Assembly: GCF_001570365.1 (NCBI RefSeq)
Contig: NZ_BBYK01000045.1
Location: 242,247-306,246, forward strand
Source of the DNA: Microtetraspora fusca
GTDB taxonomy: Bacteria > Actinomycetota > Actinomycetes > Streptosporangiales > Streptosporangiaceae
Reading direction: 5' to 3'
Length of the DNA: 64,000 bases
The position numbers and the translations under genes are program-made. How positions within the stretch are numbered: position 1 is the stretch's first letter; each line of letters starts with the position of its first letter. A model generated the notes under the pieces. It was given only the letters and a program-made list of their open reading frames with translations, was not told the DNA's origin and did not search any database. Positions 25,811 through 33,679 of the stretch are shown here, piece after piece.

Positions 25811-25904
25811 CGCCCGCGCTCGGCCTTTCCCCGCGTTTCCCGCGCTTCCCCTCTTTCCCCCACCTCACCCGCGTGCCGTCTTTGTTCCGGCGCGCCCTCT
25901 TCCC
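25811..25904 (+). promoter_or_regulatory. Pyrimidine-rich tract, possible Rho-loading (rut) region
   Basis: Between the leader stop and the symporter ribosome site the plus strand is strikingly C/T-rich and poor in G and A (for example CCCCTCTTTCCCCCACCTC), unlike its surroundings. Unstructured C-rich RNA is what Rho loads on. This fits Rho-dependent termination when the leader is efficiently translated or released; inference only. Confidence 0.4.
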
Positions 25905-25916
25905 GGAGTCTTGTTC

Positions 25917-27212
25917 GTGAAGAAGTTCTCGTTCTCCCTGCAGTTGTTGCTGGGCCTCGTCGTCGGCGTCGTCCTCGGACTCGTCGCACGCTCCGCGGAG
26001 GTCGGTTGGCTGACCGACACTCTGACCGAGGTCGGCAAGATCTTCGTCCAGCTCCTCAAGCTCGCCGTGCCGCCGCTGGTGTTCACCGCGGTCGTCGTCA
26101 GCGTGGCCAACCTCCGCAACGTCAACGGAGCCGCCAGGCTCGCCGGCAAGACGCTTCTCTGGTTCATGATCACTTCGTTGATCTCCGTGGCGGCCGGTAT
26201 CGGCCTCGGCCTGACGATCAACCCCGGCAAGGGCGTGACCATCGCGACCGAGGGCGCCAAGGCCGTCGACCTCGAAGGCGCGGGCACCTGGATCGACTTC
26301 CTGACCGGCATCGTCCCGACCAACATCGTCACCGCGTTCACCGAGCTCAAGGTCCTGCAGATCGTCTTCATCGGTGTGGTCCTCGGCGCGGCGGCCATGG
26401 CGGTCGGCGAGAAGGCCGAGCCGTTCCTGAACTTCAGCCGTTCGGTCCTGGAGCTGGTGCAGAAGGCCCTGTGGTGGGTCATCCGCCTGGCCCCGATCGG
26501 CACCGCCGGCCTGATCGGGAAGTCCGTCGCCACCTACGGCTGGGACCTGCTGGCCCCGCTGGCGAAGTTCAGCGGCGGCGTCTACGCCGGCTGCCTCATC
26601 GTGCTGCTGGTGATCTACCCGGTGCTGCTCGCCTTCGTGGGCAAGGTCAGCCCGCTCACGTTCTACCGCAACGCCTGGCCCGCGATCGAGCTGGGCTTCG
26701 TCTCCCGCTCGTCCGTCGGCACCATGCCGCTGACCCAGCGCGTCACCACCGAGCGGCTCGGCGTGGACCGCGACTACGCCTCCTTCGCAGTGCCGTTCGG
26801 TGCCACCACCAAGATGGACGGCTGCGCCGCGATCTACCCCGCGCTCGCCGCGATCTTCGTGGCGCAGGTGTTCGGCGTCCCGCTCGGCGTCGGCGACTAC
26901 CTGCTGATCGCGTTCGTCTCCGTGGTCGGCTCCGCCGCGACCGCCGGCCTGACCGGCGCCATCGTGATGCTGACCCTCACCCTGAGCACGCTCGGCCTGC
27001 CCCTGGAGGGCGTCGGCCTGCTGCTGGCCATCGACCCGATCCTCGACATGATCCGCACCGCCACCAACGTCGCGGGCCAGATGGTCGTCCCCGTCCTGGT
27101 CGGCCGGTCGGAGAACCGGCTCGACGAGGCCGTTTTCACGGCCCCGCCGCAGCCCCTCGACGACGCGCCCGCCCGGAAGGCGGGCGGCTCGGCCGAGCCC
27201 GCCCTGGCCTGA
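25917..27212 (+). CDS. Dicarboxylate/amino acid:cation symporter (SDF family), possibly for cystine
   Basis: 431 residues from GTG 25917, chosen because GGAG lies eight bases upstream (a TTG at 25911 is too close). Eight transmembrane helices plus two re-entrant loops: SRSSVGTMPLTQRV is HP1, TTKMDGCAAIYPAL is the NMDGT region, and AIDPILDMIRTATNVAGQ is the D-x-x-R-T-x-x-N-V motif of TM8 that binds substrate and cation. Family substrates are glutamate, aspartate, C4-dicarboxylates, or cystine (TcyP). The Cys-bearing leader peptide upstream favours cystine; this is inference. A strong hairpin terminator follows. Confidence 0.9.
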   Translation: MKKFSFSLQLLLGLVVGVVLGLVARSAEVGWLTDTLTEVGKIFVQLLKLAVPPLVFTAVVVSVANLRNVNGAARLAGKTLLWFMITSLISVAAGIGLGLTINPGKGVTIATEGAKAVDLEGAGTWIDFLTGIVPTNIVTAFTELKVLQIVFIGVVLGAAAMAVGEKAEPFLNFSRSVLELVQKALWWVIRLAPIGTAGLIGKSVATYGWDLLAPLAKFSGGVYAGCLIVLLVIYPVLLAFVGKVSPLTFYRNAWPAIELGFVSRSSVGTMPLTQRVTTERLGVDRDYASFAVPFGATTKMDGCAAIYPALAAIFVAQVFGVPLGVGDYLLIAFVSVVGSAATAGLTGAIVMLTLTLSTLGLPLEGVGLLLAIDPILDMIRTATNVAGQMVVPVLVGRSENRLDEAVFTAPPQPLDDAPARKAGGSAEPALA

Positions 27213-27220
27213 GCACGACG

Positions 27221-27275
27221 CGGGGGCGGCTCCTCCCCGGCCGGTGAATCCGGCCGCGGGACGGAGCCGCCCCCG
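27221..27275 (+). terminator. Strong hairpin terminator
   Basis: A perfect 13-bp stem (CGGGGGCGGCTCC / GGAGCCGCCCCCG) with an inner CGGCCGG/CCGGCCG stem, nine bases after the symporter stop and followed by TCCGTCTTT. It separates the symporter from the convergent ferritin-like gene. Confidence 0.85.
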
Positions 27276-27344
27276 TCCGTCTTTACGCCCCGCCTTTCCG
27301 CAGCCCCGTCGTTCACCGCTCGGGGCGGCGTCGCCGCGAGCGCG

Positions 27345-28547
27345 TCAGCGGTGGACCCGCAGGCTGGGCATGGGGTGCGGGCCCTCGATCTCCAGCCGGT
27401 ACTCCTCGCCGGACTTGTGCCGGTTGTCGTCGATGACGACCTCCGACGGGGAGCGCTCGCCGCCCAGGATCTTCTCCTGCATCCGCTGGAAGCGCTCGTG
27501 CGCCTCCTGCACGTACCCGGTGCCCAGGGTGGTGTAGTCGATCTGGGTGGACAGGATCTCGCGGATGTACTCCTTGTTCGGCTCGAACGTCACCGGCGCG
27601 GGCAACCGGTCGCCCACCACCTGCTCCGGGTCGCGGTCGTCGTGCTTCTTGAACAGCTCCGCCGCCAGGCGCAGGTGCTCCAGCTCCATGTTGAGGTGCA
27701 GCTCCCAGATCGCCTTCACCCTCCGGTCCGACTCGGTCTCCATGAACGAGTGGTAGAGGTAGCACTCGTTGTACTCGTGGAGCAGCAGCCGCTCCCACCA
27801 GGTCTCGCCGGGATCCATCAGCGACTCGTAGTGGGTGACGTGCTCCTCCTCGACCAGGCCGATCTCCTGGTAGAGCTGCCGGGCGATCGGCTCCATGTAC
27901 ATCGGGCCGGTGTTCATGTAGAAGTTCATCGTCTGCTGCTCGGCCGACATGATCGTCAGCGCGTGCAGCTTGGACAGCGGCGCCGCCGCGGCCCTGTTGT
28001 ACGGCTCACGCACGTTGTCCATCGGGTCGCGGTGCTGCAGGTAGGTCGGGCGGCCCGGCATCACCTCGGTCAGCCGGTCGACGATCGTCTCCGCCTTGCG
28101 GTGCTCGATCATCTCGAACAGGTTGGCGTACCGGTAGAGGTGGTCGAAGTCCTCCAGCACGCCGAACTGGTAGGCCTGCTTCAGGTAGCTGTCGGGCTCC
28201 ATCCTGGCCACCCAGGCCGTCAGGTCCACCGCGACCTGCTCGTACGCGATGGTGGTCTCCAGCACCGAGGCCACGCCGGGCAGCAGCCAGTTGACCGCCT
28301 TCTGCTGCTGCGCCTCGATGTAGCGCACCCGCGCGAGCTGCTGCTTGGTCTCCAGGTCGGGGCAGTGCCGGGCCATGTGGTGGCTGAAGAAGATCGCCTC
28401 GGTCTCGATGCCGTTCATCGTGATGACCCGGCAGCGCGTGTACGGATCGGCGTGATCCGGGTCGATCGGCATGACGTCGAGCTCGCTCCAGTTACGCACC
28501 TGCTGGTCGAGCGGGATGCCCCGCTCGCGCAATGGGTTGAACGTCAT
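27345..28547 (-). CDS. Ferritin-like (non-haem di-iron type) protein of unknown function
   Basis: 400 residues, almost all helix. Several E-x-x-H type pairs suggest metal sites: FEMIEHRKAETIVDRL, LVEEEHVTHYESL and NMELEHLRLAAELFKKHDD. MSAEQQTMNFYMNTGPMYME lies between them. The two halves look like two ferritin-like bundles in tandem. I do not know a characterised homologue. It is divergent from a hemerythrin-domain gene 262 bp away, which points to iron, O2 or NO handling. No transmembrane segment or signal peptide is seen. Confidence 0.7.
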   Translation of the reverse strand: MTFNPLRERGIPLDQQVRNWSELDVMPIDPDHADPYTRCRVITMNGIETEAIFFSHHMARHCPDLETKQQLARVRYIEAQQQKAVNWLLPGVASVLETTIAYEQVAVDLTAWVARMEPDSYLKQAYQFGVLEDFDHLYRYANLFEMIEHRKAETIVDRLTEVMPGRPTYLQHRDPMDNVREPYNRAAAAPLSKLHALTIMSAEQQTMNFYMNTGPMYMEPIARQLYQEIGLVEEEHVTHYESLMDPGETWWERLLLHEYNECYLYHSFMETESDRRVKAIWELHLNMELEHLRLAAELFKKHDDRDPEQVVGDRLPAPVTFEPNKEYIREILSTQIDYTTLGTGYVQEAHERFQRMQEKILGGERSPSEVVIDDNRHKSGEEYRLEIEGPHPMPSLRVHR

Positions 28548-28809
28548 CTACCCTCGGCTCCTTTGCCTCGGCTCGTCCGAGCTGACCGGCGCTGTCACGC
28601 GCACCGGATCCCGATGTCCAACGCGTCCCGCTCGGGGGCCGCCCCGCGTACACACGTGCGGGGAGTCGTCGGCGACCGCGATGCCGGGCGTACCCGTGAA
28701 GCTCTCCAGGGATTCCCCGCAACGCGCCCATGAACGTTCTGCGCTTGGCAAGCCCCGGAGTGGCCCGTCCCGCGCCGGGGAAGACCGGACCTGCCCGGAA
28801 GGAGGCACT

Positions 28810-29394
28810 ATGACGCAGAAGCGGACCGCTCCCGAGTTGATGGACGAGACCGACGTCATCGATCTGCTGCTGGCCCAGCACGCCGTGATCAGGGACATGT
28901 TCGACGAGGTGGAGCAGGCCCCGCCGGACAAGCGAGGTGAGGCGTTCACCCGCCTGGTGCGGATGCTGGCCGTGCATGAGACCGCCGAGGAGGAGGTGGT
29001 CCATCCGTACGCGCGGCGCAAGCTCGACGGCGGCGCGGGAGTCGTGGAGGACCGGCTGGCGGAGGAGAACCAGGCCAAGCGGCTCCTCATGGAGATGGAC
29101 AAGGCCGGGCCCGACAGCCCCGACTTCATGGAGAAGCTCGCCCTGCTGCGCGGTGCGGTGACCGCGCACGCGCGCAGCGAGGAACGCTACGAGTTCCCGC
29201 GCTTCCGGGCGCACACCACCCTGGCCGAGCGGCGGGTCCTCGCGGCGGCGGTCAAGGCCGCCGAGGCGATCGGGCCCACCCACCCCCATCCGGGCACCGA
29301 GTCGGTGACCAAGAACCTTCTCATCGGCACGCCGGTGGCGATGATGGACCGCGCCCGTGACGTCATCCGGCAGGCCATCGGCAAACGGGTCTGA
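28810..29394 (+). CDS. Hemerythrin (HHE) domain protein
   Basis: 194 residues from ATG 28810 with GGAGG seven bases upstream. The hemerythrin bundle: DVIDLLLAQHAVIRDMFDEV (first His), MLAVHETAEEEVVHPYARR (H-x3-E...H), and LRGAVTAHARSEERYEFPRF (H...E). These are the usual iron ligands of bacterial HHE proteins. The C-terminal TESVTKNLLIGTPVAMMDRARDVI part is an amphipathic tail. Likely binds O2 or NO or buffers iron; divergent from the ferritin-like gene. Confidence 0.88.
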   Translation: MTQKRTAPELMDETDVIDLLLAQHAVIRDMFDEVEQAPPDKRGEAFTRLVRMLAVHETAEEEVVHPYARRKLDGGAGVVEDRLAEENQAKRLLMEMDKAGPDSPDFMEKLALLRGAVTAHARSEERYEFPRFRAHTTLAERRVLAAAVKAAEAIGPTHPHPGTESVTKNLLIGTPVAMMDRARDVIRQAIGKRV

Positions 29395-29430
29395 GTGGCC
29401 CGGGCCCCGTGACCTGCGGCGGGAGACCGC

Positions 29431-29463
29431 ACTCTCTCTATGCATAGTGTGTATAGAGAGAGT
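29431..29463. promoter_or_regulatory. PadR operator candidate with 11-bp arms
   Basis: ACTCTCTCTAT / ATAGAGAGAGT, perfect arms around an 11-bp spacer containing TGCATA. It lies 15 bp upstream of the PadR start and probably overlaps its promoter. AT-rich compared with the surroundings. Confidence 0.75.
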
Positions 29464-29477
29464 GTATAGTCACGGTC

Positions 29478-30002
29478 ATGTCACTTTCCCACACGTTGCT
29501 GGCGCTACTCGAGCGGGGCCCCCGGCACGGATACGACCTCAAGCAGGAGTTCGACGCGCAGTTCGGCCAGGACCGCCCGCTGCACTACGGGCAGGTCTAC
29601 GCCACCCTCGCGCGCCTGCTGAAGAACGGTCTGGTCGAGGTCGACGCGGTCGAGCACGGCGGCGGTCCGGAGCGCAAGCGGTACGCCGTCACGGCCGCCG
29701 GCGTCACGGACGTGGAGGGGTGGCTGTCCCGGCCGGAAAGCCCCGAGCTCTACCTGCACAGCACCCTTTACACCAAGGTGGTGCTCGCGCTGCTGACCGG
29801 CCGGGACGCGGCGGCGGTCCTCGACGTCCAGCGCGCGGCCCACCTTGACCTGATGCGGACCCTGACCCGGCGCAAGACACGCGGCGATCTGGCGGACGCG
29901 CTCATCTGCGACCACGCCATCTTCCACCTGGAGGCGGACCTGCGCTGGCTCGAGCTGACCAGCGCCCGCCTGGACCGGCTCGCCGAGGAGGTCCGGTCGT
30001 GA
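29478..30002 (+). CDS. PadR family transcriptional regulator
   Basis: 174 residues. The N-terminal winged helix has the classic PadR start: LSHTLLALLERGPRHGYDLK, then PLHYGQVYATLARLLKNGLV and GGGPERKRYAVTAAGVTDVE. The C-terminal helical dimerisation part (PadR-s2 type) includes LDVQRAAHLDLMRTLTRRKT. Its GTGA stop/start overlap with the ATPase gene shows it is the first gene of the exporter operon, so it probably autoregulates the whole unit from the palindrome at 29431-29463. Confidence 0.93.
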   Translation: MSLSHTLLALLERGPRHGYDLKQEFDAQFGQDRPLHYGQVYATLARLLKNGLVEVDAVEHGGGPERKRYAVTAAGVTDVEGWLSRPESPELYLHSTLYTKVVLALLTGRDAAAVLDVQRAAHLDLMRTLTRRKTRGDLADALICDHAIFHLEADLRWLELTSARLDRLAEEVRS

Positions 30003-30688
30003 CCGCCGACGCTCCGCTGCTCACCGCCCGCGACCTGTCCAAGACGTACGGCACGACCCGTGCCCTCGACGGAGTGAGCCTGGACGTGCGGGCCGGCGAG
30101 ATCCTGGCGGTGATGGGCCCGTCGGGGTCGGGCAAGTCGACGCTGATGCACTGCCTGGCCGGGATCGTCCGCCCCGACTCCGGAGAGCTGCGCTACCGCG
30201 GCCGGGACCTGACCGCCGCGTCCGACGCCGAGCGCAGCGCGCTGCGCCGCGGCGAGTTCGGGTTCGTCTTCCAGTTCGGCCAGCTCGTCCCCGAGCTGAC
30301 CTGCCTGGAGAACGTGGCGCTGCCGCTGCGGATGGAGGGCGTCCGGCGCAAGGAGGCCGAGCGGCGGGCCGCGTACTGGCTGGAGCGGCTCGACGTCGCG
30401 GGCGTCGCCGGGAAGCGCCCCGGCCAGGCGTCCGGCGGACAGGGACAGCGGGTCGCGATCGCGCGGGCGCTGGTCACCGAGCCCAGCGTGGTCTTCGCCG
30501 ACGAGCCGACCGGCGCGCTCGACACGCTCAACGGCGAGATGGTGATGCGGCTGCTCACCGAGTGCGCCGAGCAGTCGAGGACCGCCGTCGTGCTGGTGAC
30601 CCACGAGCCTGCCGTCGCCGCCTACTCCCATCGCGAGGTCGTCGTGCGCGACGGCAGGATCCGGACGAGCGCGGGGTCGGCCCGATGA
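29999..30688 (+). CDS. ABC transporter ATP-binding protein (MacB/LolD type)
   Basis: 229 residues from GTG 29999. Walker A GPSGSGKSTLMHCLAG, Q-loop FVFQFGQLVPELTCLENVALP, signature ASGGQGQRVAIARALV, Walker B SVVFADEPTGALDT and H-loop LVTHEPAVAAYSHR. The order and the FQFGQLVPELT region place it in the lipoprotein/macrolide exporter class that partners FtsX-fold permeases. It overlaps both PadR (GTGA) and the permease (ATGA), so translation is coupled. Confidence 0.94.
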   Translation: MTADAPLLTARDLSKTYGTTRALDGVSLDVRAGEILAVMGPSGSGKSTLMHCLAGIVRPDSGELRYRGRDLTAASDAERSALRRGEFGFVFQFGQLVPELTCLENVALPLRMEGVRRKEAERRAAYWLERLDVAGVAGKRPGQASGGQGQRVAIARALVTEPSVVFADEPTGALDTLNGEMVMRLLTECAEQSRTAVVLVTHEPAVAAYSHREVVVRDGRIRTSAGSAR

Positions 30689-32958
30689 GCGCGCGTTGGC
30701 TGCGCCAGCTCGCCTTCGGCGTACGGCTCGCCTCCCGGGGCGGCGTCACCGGGTGGACCCGGGTGGCGCTGACCGCGACGGCGGTCGGCCTCGGCGTCGC
30801 CTTCCTGCTGCTGGCCGCGTCCGTGCCGAACCTGCTGCAGGCGAGGGACACGCGGGTCAGCGCCCGCGTGGACACCCCCCAGGACGCGGCGCGGTCCGAC
30901 CGCACCCTGCTGGTCGGGAGGGCCGACACCGAGTTCCGCGGCGTCAGGATCCGAGGGCGCCTTCTGCAGGCCGAGGGCTCCGCGGCGCCCGCCCCTCCCG
31001 GTGTGTCGGCGCTGCCCAAGGCGGGCGAGATGGTGGTGTCGCCCGCGCTGGCCGACCTGCTGGCCGACCCGGATAGCACACTGCTGCGGGCCAGGCTGGA
31101 CTATCGCGTCGTCGGTCGCATCGCCGACACGGGCCTGTCCGGGCCCGGGGAGTACGCGTTCTACGCCGGCACCGACCAGTTGGAGGGCACGAGGGGTGCT
31201 GTGTGGCGGCAGGCCGCCTTCGGAGATCCCCATCCGAGTCCCGGGACGGACTCGCGGCTCATCCTGTTGGCCGTGGTCGCCTTCGTGGCCTTGCTGGCAC
31301 CGGTGGCGATCTTCATGGCGGCCGCGGTGCGTTTCGGCGGTGAGTCGCGCGACCGCAGGCTCGCCGCGCTGCGGCTGATGGGCGCCGACCTGCCGATGAC
31401 CCGGCGGTTCGCGGCGGGAGAGGCGCTGGCGGGCGGCCTGCTGGGGCTCGGCGTCGGCGCCGTGATCTTCCTCGCCGGCCGGCAGCTGGTCGGGCAGTTC
31501 ACGCTCTGGGACATCAGCGTGTTCCCGGCGGACGTACGGCCGAGCCTCCCCCTGACGGCCTTGATCGTCGTCGCGGTCCCGGCGCTGGCCGTCGGGGTCG
31601 CCCTGAGCGTGCTGCGCAAGGTCGCCGTCGAACCCCTGGGCGTGGTCCGCCGCGCCGGACAGGGCCGCCGGCGGCTGTGGTGGCGGCTGCTGCCACCCGC
31701 CGCCGGCCTGGCTCTCCTCGCCCCGATGCTCGTCGGTGTGGTGGACACCGACGGACAACTCGCCCGCGTCCAGGTGGGCGGCGGCGCGGTCCTCCTGCTC
31801 GCCGGGGTGGCGACGCTGCTGCCGTGGCTGGTGGAGGCGGTCGTGCGGCGGCTCGGCGCCGGAGGCGGCGTGTCGTGGCAGATCGCGGTCCGCCGGATCC
31901 AGATGGACAGCGCCTCCGCCGCCCGGCTGGTCAGCGGGGTCGCGGTGGCCGCCGCCGGGGCCATCGCCCTGCAGACGTTCGTCGCCGGGATGGAGACGAC
32001 GTTCACCTCCGCGACCGGCGCGGATCTCAGCCGGGCCCAGGTGACCGCCTCGCTCGATCAGGGAACGACGTACGCCGACGCCAGAGAGATCGCCCGGCGG
32101 TTCGCCGAGACGCGGGGTGTGCGCACCGTCACGACCGTCGCGTACACCGACGCGCTCGACAAGGGCACCGAAGAGTACGCCTCGGTCGTGGTGGGTTCCT
32201 GCGCCGACCTGCGGGAGATGGCGCAGATCACCCGGTGCGGCTCCGGAGACATCTTCCTCGTGGGCGACTCCGACATGCCACGCGCCGGACAGCGGATGAC
32301 CGTCATGGACGCCGACTGGACGATCCCGGCAACCGCCAAGCGGGTGGAGGGCAGGGCGCTGCCGTCCGGATCCATGTGGACCCGGATGATCCTCGTGACG
32401 CCCGGCGCCGCGGGCCGGCTCGCGGCCGCGCCCTTGCATCTGCTGCTGTCAATCGACTTCGACCAGTCCGATCCGGACACCGGAGAGTTCGTACGGAACA
32501 CAGCGGCGCGGGTCAGCCCCTTGATGTCCGTGGACGGCATCGAGGAGGTCGAGTACAACAACAGGTTCAAGGGGATCCTGAGCGGGATCTTCGCGGGCAC
32601 GGTCGCGGTCCTGCTGCTGATCGGGACGAGCATGCTCGCGACGACCCTGGACCAGCTCAGGGAGCGGCGCGCCCTGCTGGCCGCGCTGACCGCCTTCGGC
32701 GCGAAGCGCGGCACGCTGACCCGGGCGACGCTCTGGCAGATGGCGGTGCCGGTCGCGCTCGCGCTCATCCCCGCCATGCTGGCCGGCACCGCACTCGGAG
32801 TGGCCCTGCTGGCGATGCTGGACTTCCCGATCCATGTCAGCCTTGCGCACCTGTTCGTGCCGGTGGCCGCCGGAGTGGGGGTGGTCGGGCTGGTGACCGT
32901 GGCGAGCCTTCCGGTCCAGCTCCGACTCATGCGCCCGGAGGGGCTGCGCGTCGAGTGA
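30685..32958 (+). CDS. FtsX-like ABC transporter permease
   Basis: 757 residues from ATG 30685. An N-terminal helix (GVAFLLLAASVPNLL) leads to an extracellular domain, then three helices around residues 190-310 (LLAVVAFVALLAPVAIFMAA). A second block near 345-420 follows, then a second extracellular domain and the final FtsX unit (GTVAVLLLIGTSMLATTLDQ, LRERRALLAALTAFGAKRGT). The RERRALLAALTAFGA motif is the coupling-helix part of FtsX domains. Probably exports a peptide antibiotic or lipid under PadR control. Confidence 0.9.
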   Translation: MSARWLRQLAFGVRLASRGGVTGWTRVALTATAVGLGVAFLLLAASVPNLLQARDTRVSARVDTPQDAARSDRTLLVGRADTEFRGVRIRGRLLQAEGSAAPAPPGVSALPKAGEMVVSPALADLLADPDSTLLRARLDYRVVGRIADTGLSGPGEYAFYAGTDQLEGTRGAVWRQAAFGDPHPSPGTDSRLILLAVVAFVALLAPVAIFMAAAVRFGGESRDRRLAALRLMGADLPMTRRFAAGEALAGGLLGLGVGAVIFLAGRQLVGQFTLWDISVFPADVRPSLPLTALIVVAVPALAVGVALSVLRKVAVEPLGVVRRAGQGRRRLWWRLLPPAAGLALLAPMLVGVVDTDGQLARVQVGGGAVLLLAGVATLLPWLVEAVVRRLGAGGGVSWQIAVRRIQMDSASAARLVSGVAVAAAGAIALQTFVAGMETTFTSATGADLSRAQVTASLDQGTTYADAREIARRFAETRGVRTVTTVAYTDALDKGTEEYASVVVGSCADLREMAQITRCGSGDIFLVGDSDMPRAGQRMTVMDADWTIPATAKRVEGRALPSGSMWTRMILVTPGAAGRLAAAPLHLLLSIDFDQSDPDTGEFVRNTAARVSPLMSVDGIEEVEYNNRFKGILSGIFAGTVAVLLLIGTSMLATTLDQLRERRALLAALTAFGAKRGTLTRATLWQMAVPVALALIPAMLAGTALGVALLAMLDFPIHVSLAHLFVPVAAGVGVVGLVTVASLPVQLRLMRPEGLRVE

Positions 32959-32970
32959 TCCGGCACTCGC

Positions 32971-33079
32971 GTACGACGTCGTACGCGCATACGGCATCGT
33001 GGTCGCGTACGGCGTCGTAGTGCCCGTACGACATCGTGCTCATGTACGGCGCCGCCCTCGCGTACGGCGCCGTGCGAGT
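32971..33079 (+). repeat. Six degenerate 18-bp tandem repeats
   Basis: Units begin at 32971, 32989, 33007 (19 bp), 33026, 33044 and 33062; consensus GTACGGCGTCGTNNTCGC. The first unit contains the 14-bp palindrome GTACGACGTCGTAC. The array starts 12 bp after the permease stop. Function unknown. Confidence 0.7.
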
Positions 33080-33679
33080 GCCGCCGCTGACCGGCACGGA
33101 CGGGGCCGGTAAGGAACACCGCCGATCCGCCATCCGTGAACGGCGTGCGAGGGACGTCGCACGAGCGGTCGCCGGCCGCCTTCCCCACAGCTGCCCCGGC
33201 TGCGTCGGCCAGGGGAGGAGCTCCGCAAAGGCCCACCGGAGCGGGCGGATCAGCTCCGGCGACTTCCTCCCGAGGCCGGCCTGCTGGTCACCTGCCCTGC
33301 ACCCCAGCCGCCTACGTCCGGCAATCGGAGTGGGGATCGCTTGCTGCGGAGCGCCCCTGTGATGGTGCTGGACTATCCGGTCAGCGGCGGATGTGGCGGG
33401 CGTGGGGGAGTCAGGTCGAGGGGAGTGCGGCGGCGAGCACGATGATCCCGACCGAGCCGACGAGGGAGGCCATCGCCAGGACCCGCGCCAGGCGGGGCCG
33501 CCCCTTGGCCGAGGTGCCGTATTCGCGGGGTCCACACCGACCCCTCACCGCCCGCCGCGGGACGGCCGGCGAAGCTGTCGGCCGCGCTCGCCGTCTCCGA
33601 GCGGAGTTGCTCAGCCTTCTGGCGCCTACGGTCACACGCCCGAGCGATGACGCGCCGCCCGGCGAGTAGCGTGGTCCAC
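33080..33679. other. Intergenic region without a supported gene
   Basis: No frame on either strand shows a known domain. One minus-strand frame (33411-33635) ends in a plausible membrane helix (VLAMASLVGSVGIIVLAAAL) and could be the end of a small membrane protein, but its start is arginine-rich and doubtful. Otherwise nothing beyond the preceding repeats. Confidence 0.3.

Noticed and set aside
32971..33079. CRISPR array
   Set aside because: Units are contiguous 18-bp tandem repeats without spacers and without cas genes nearby.
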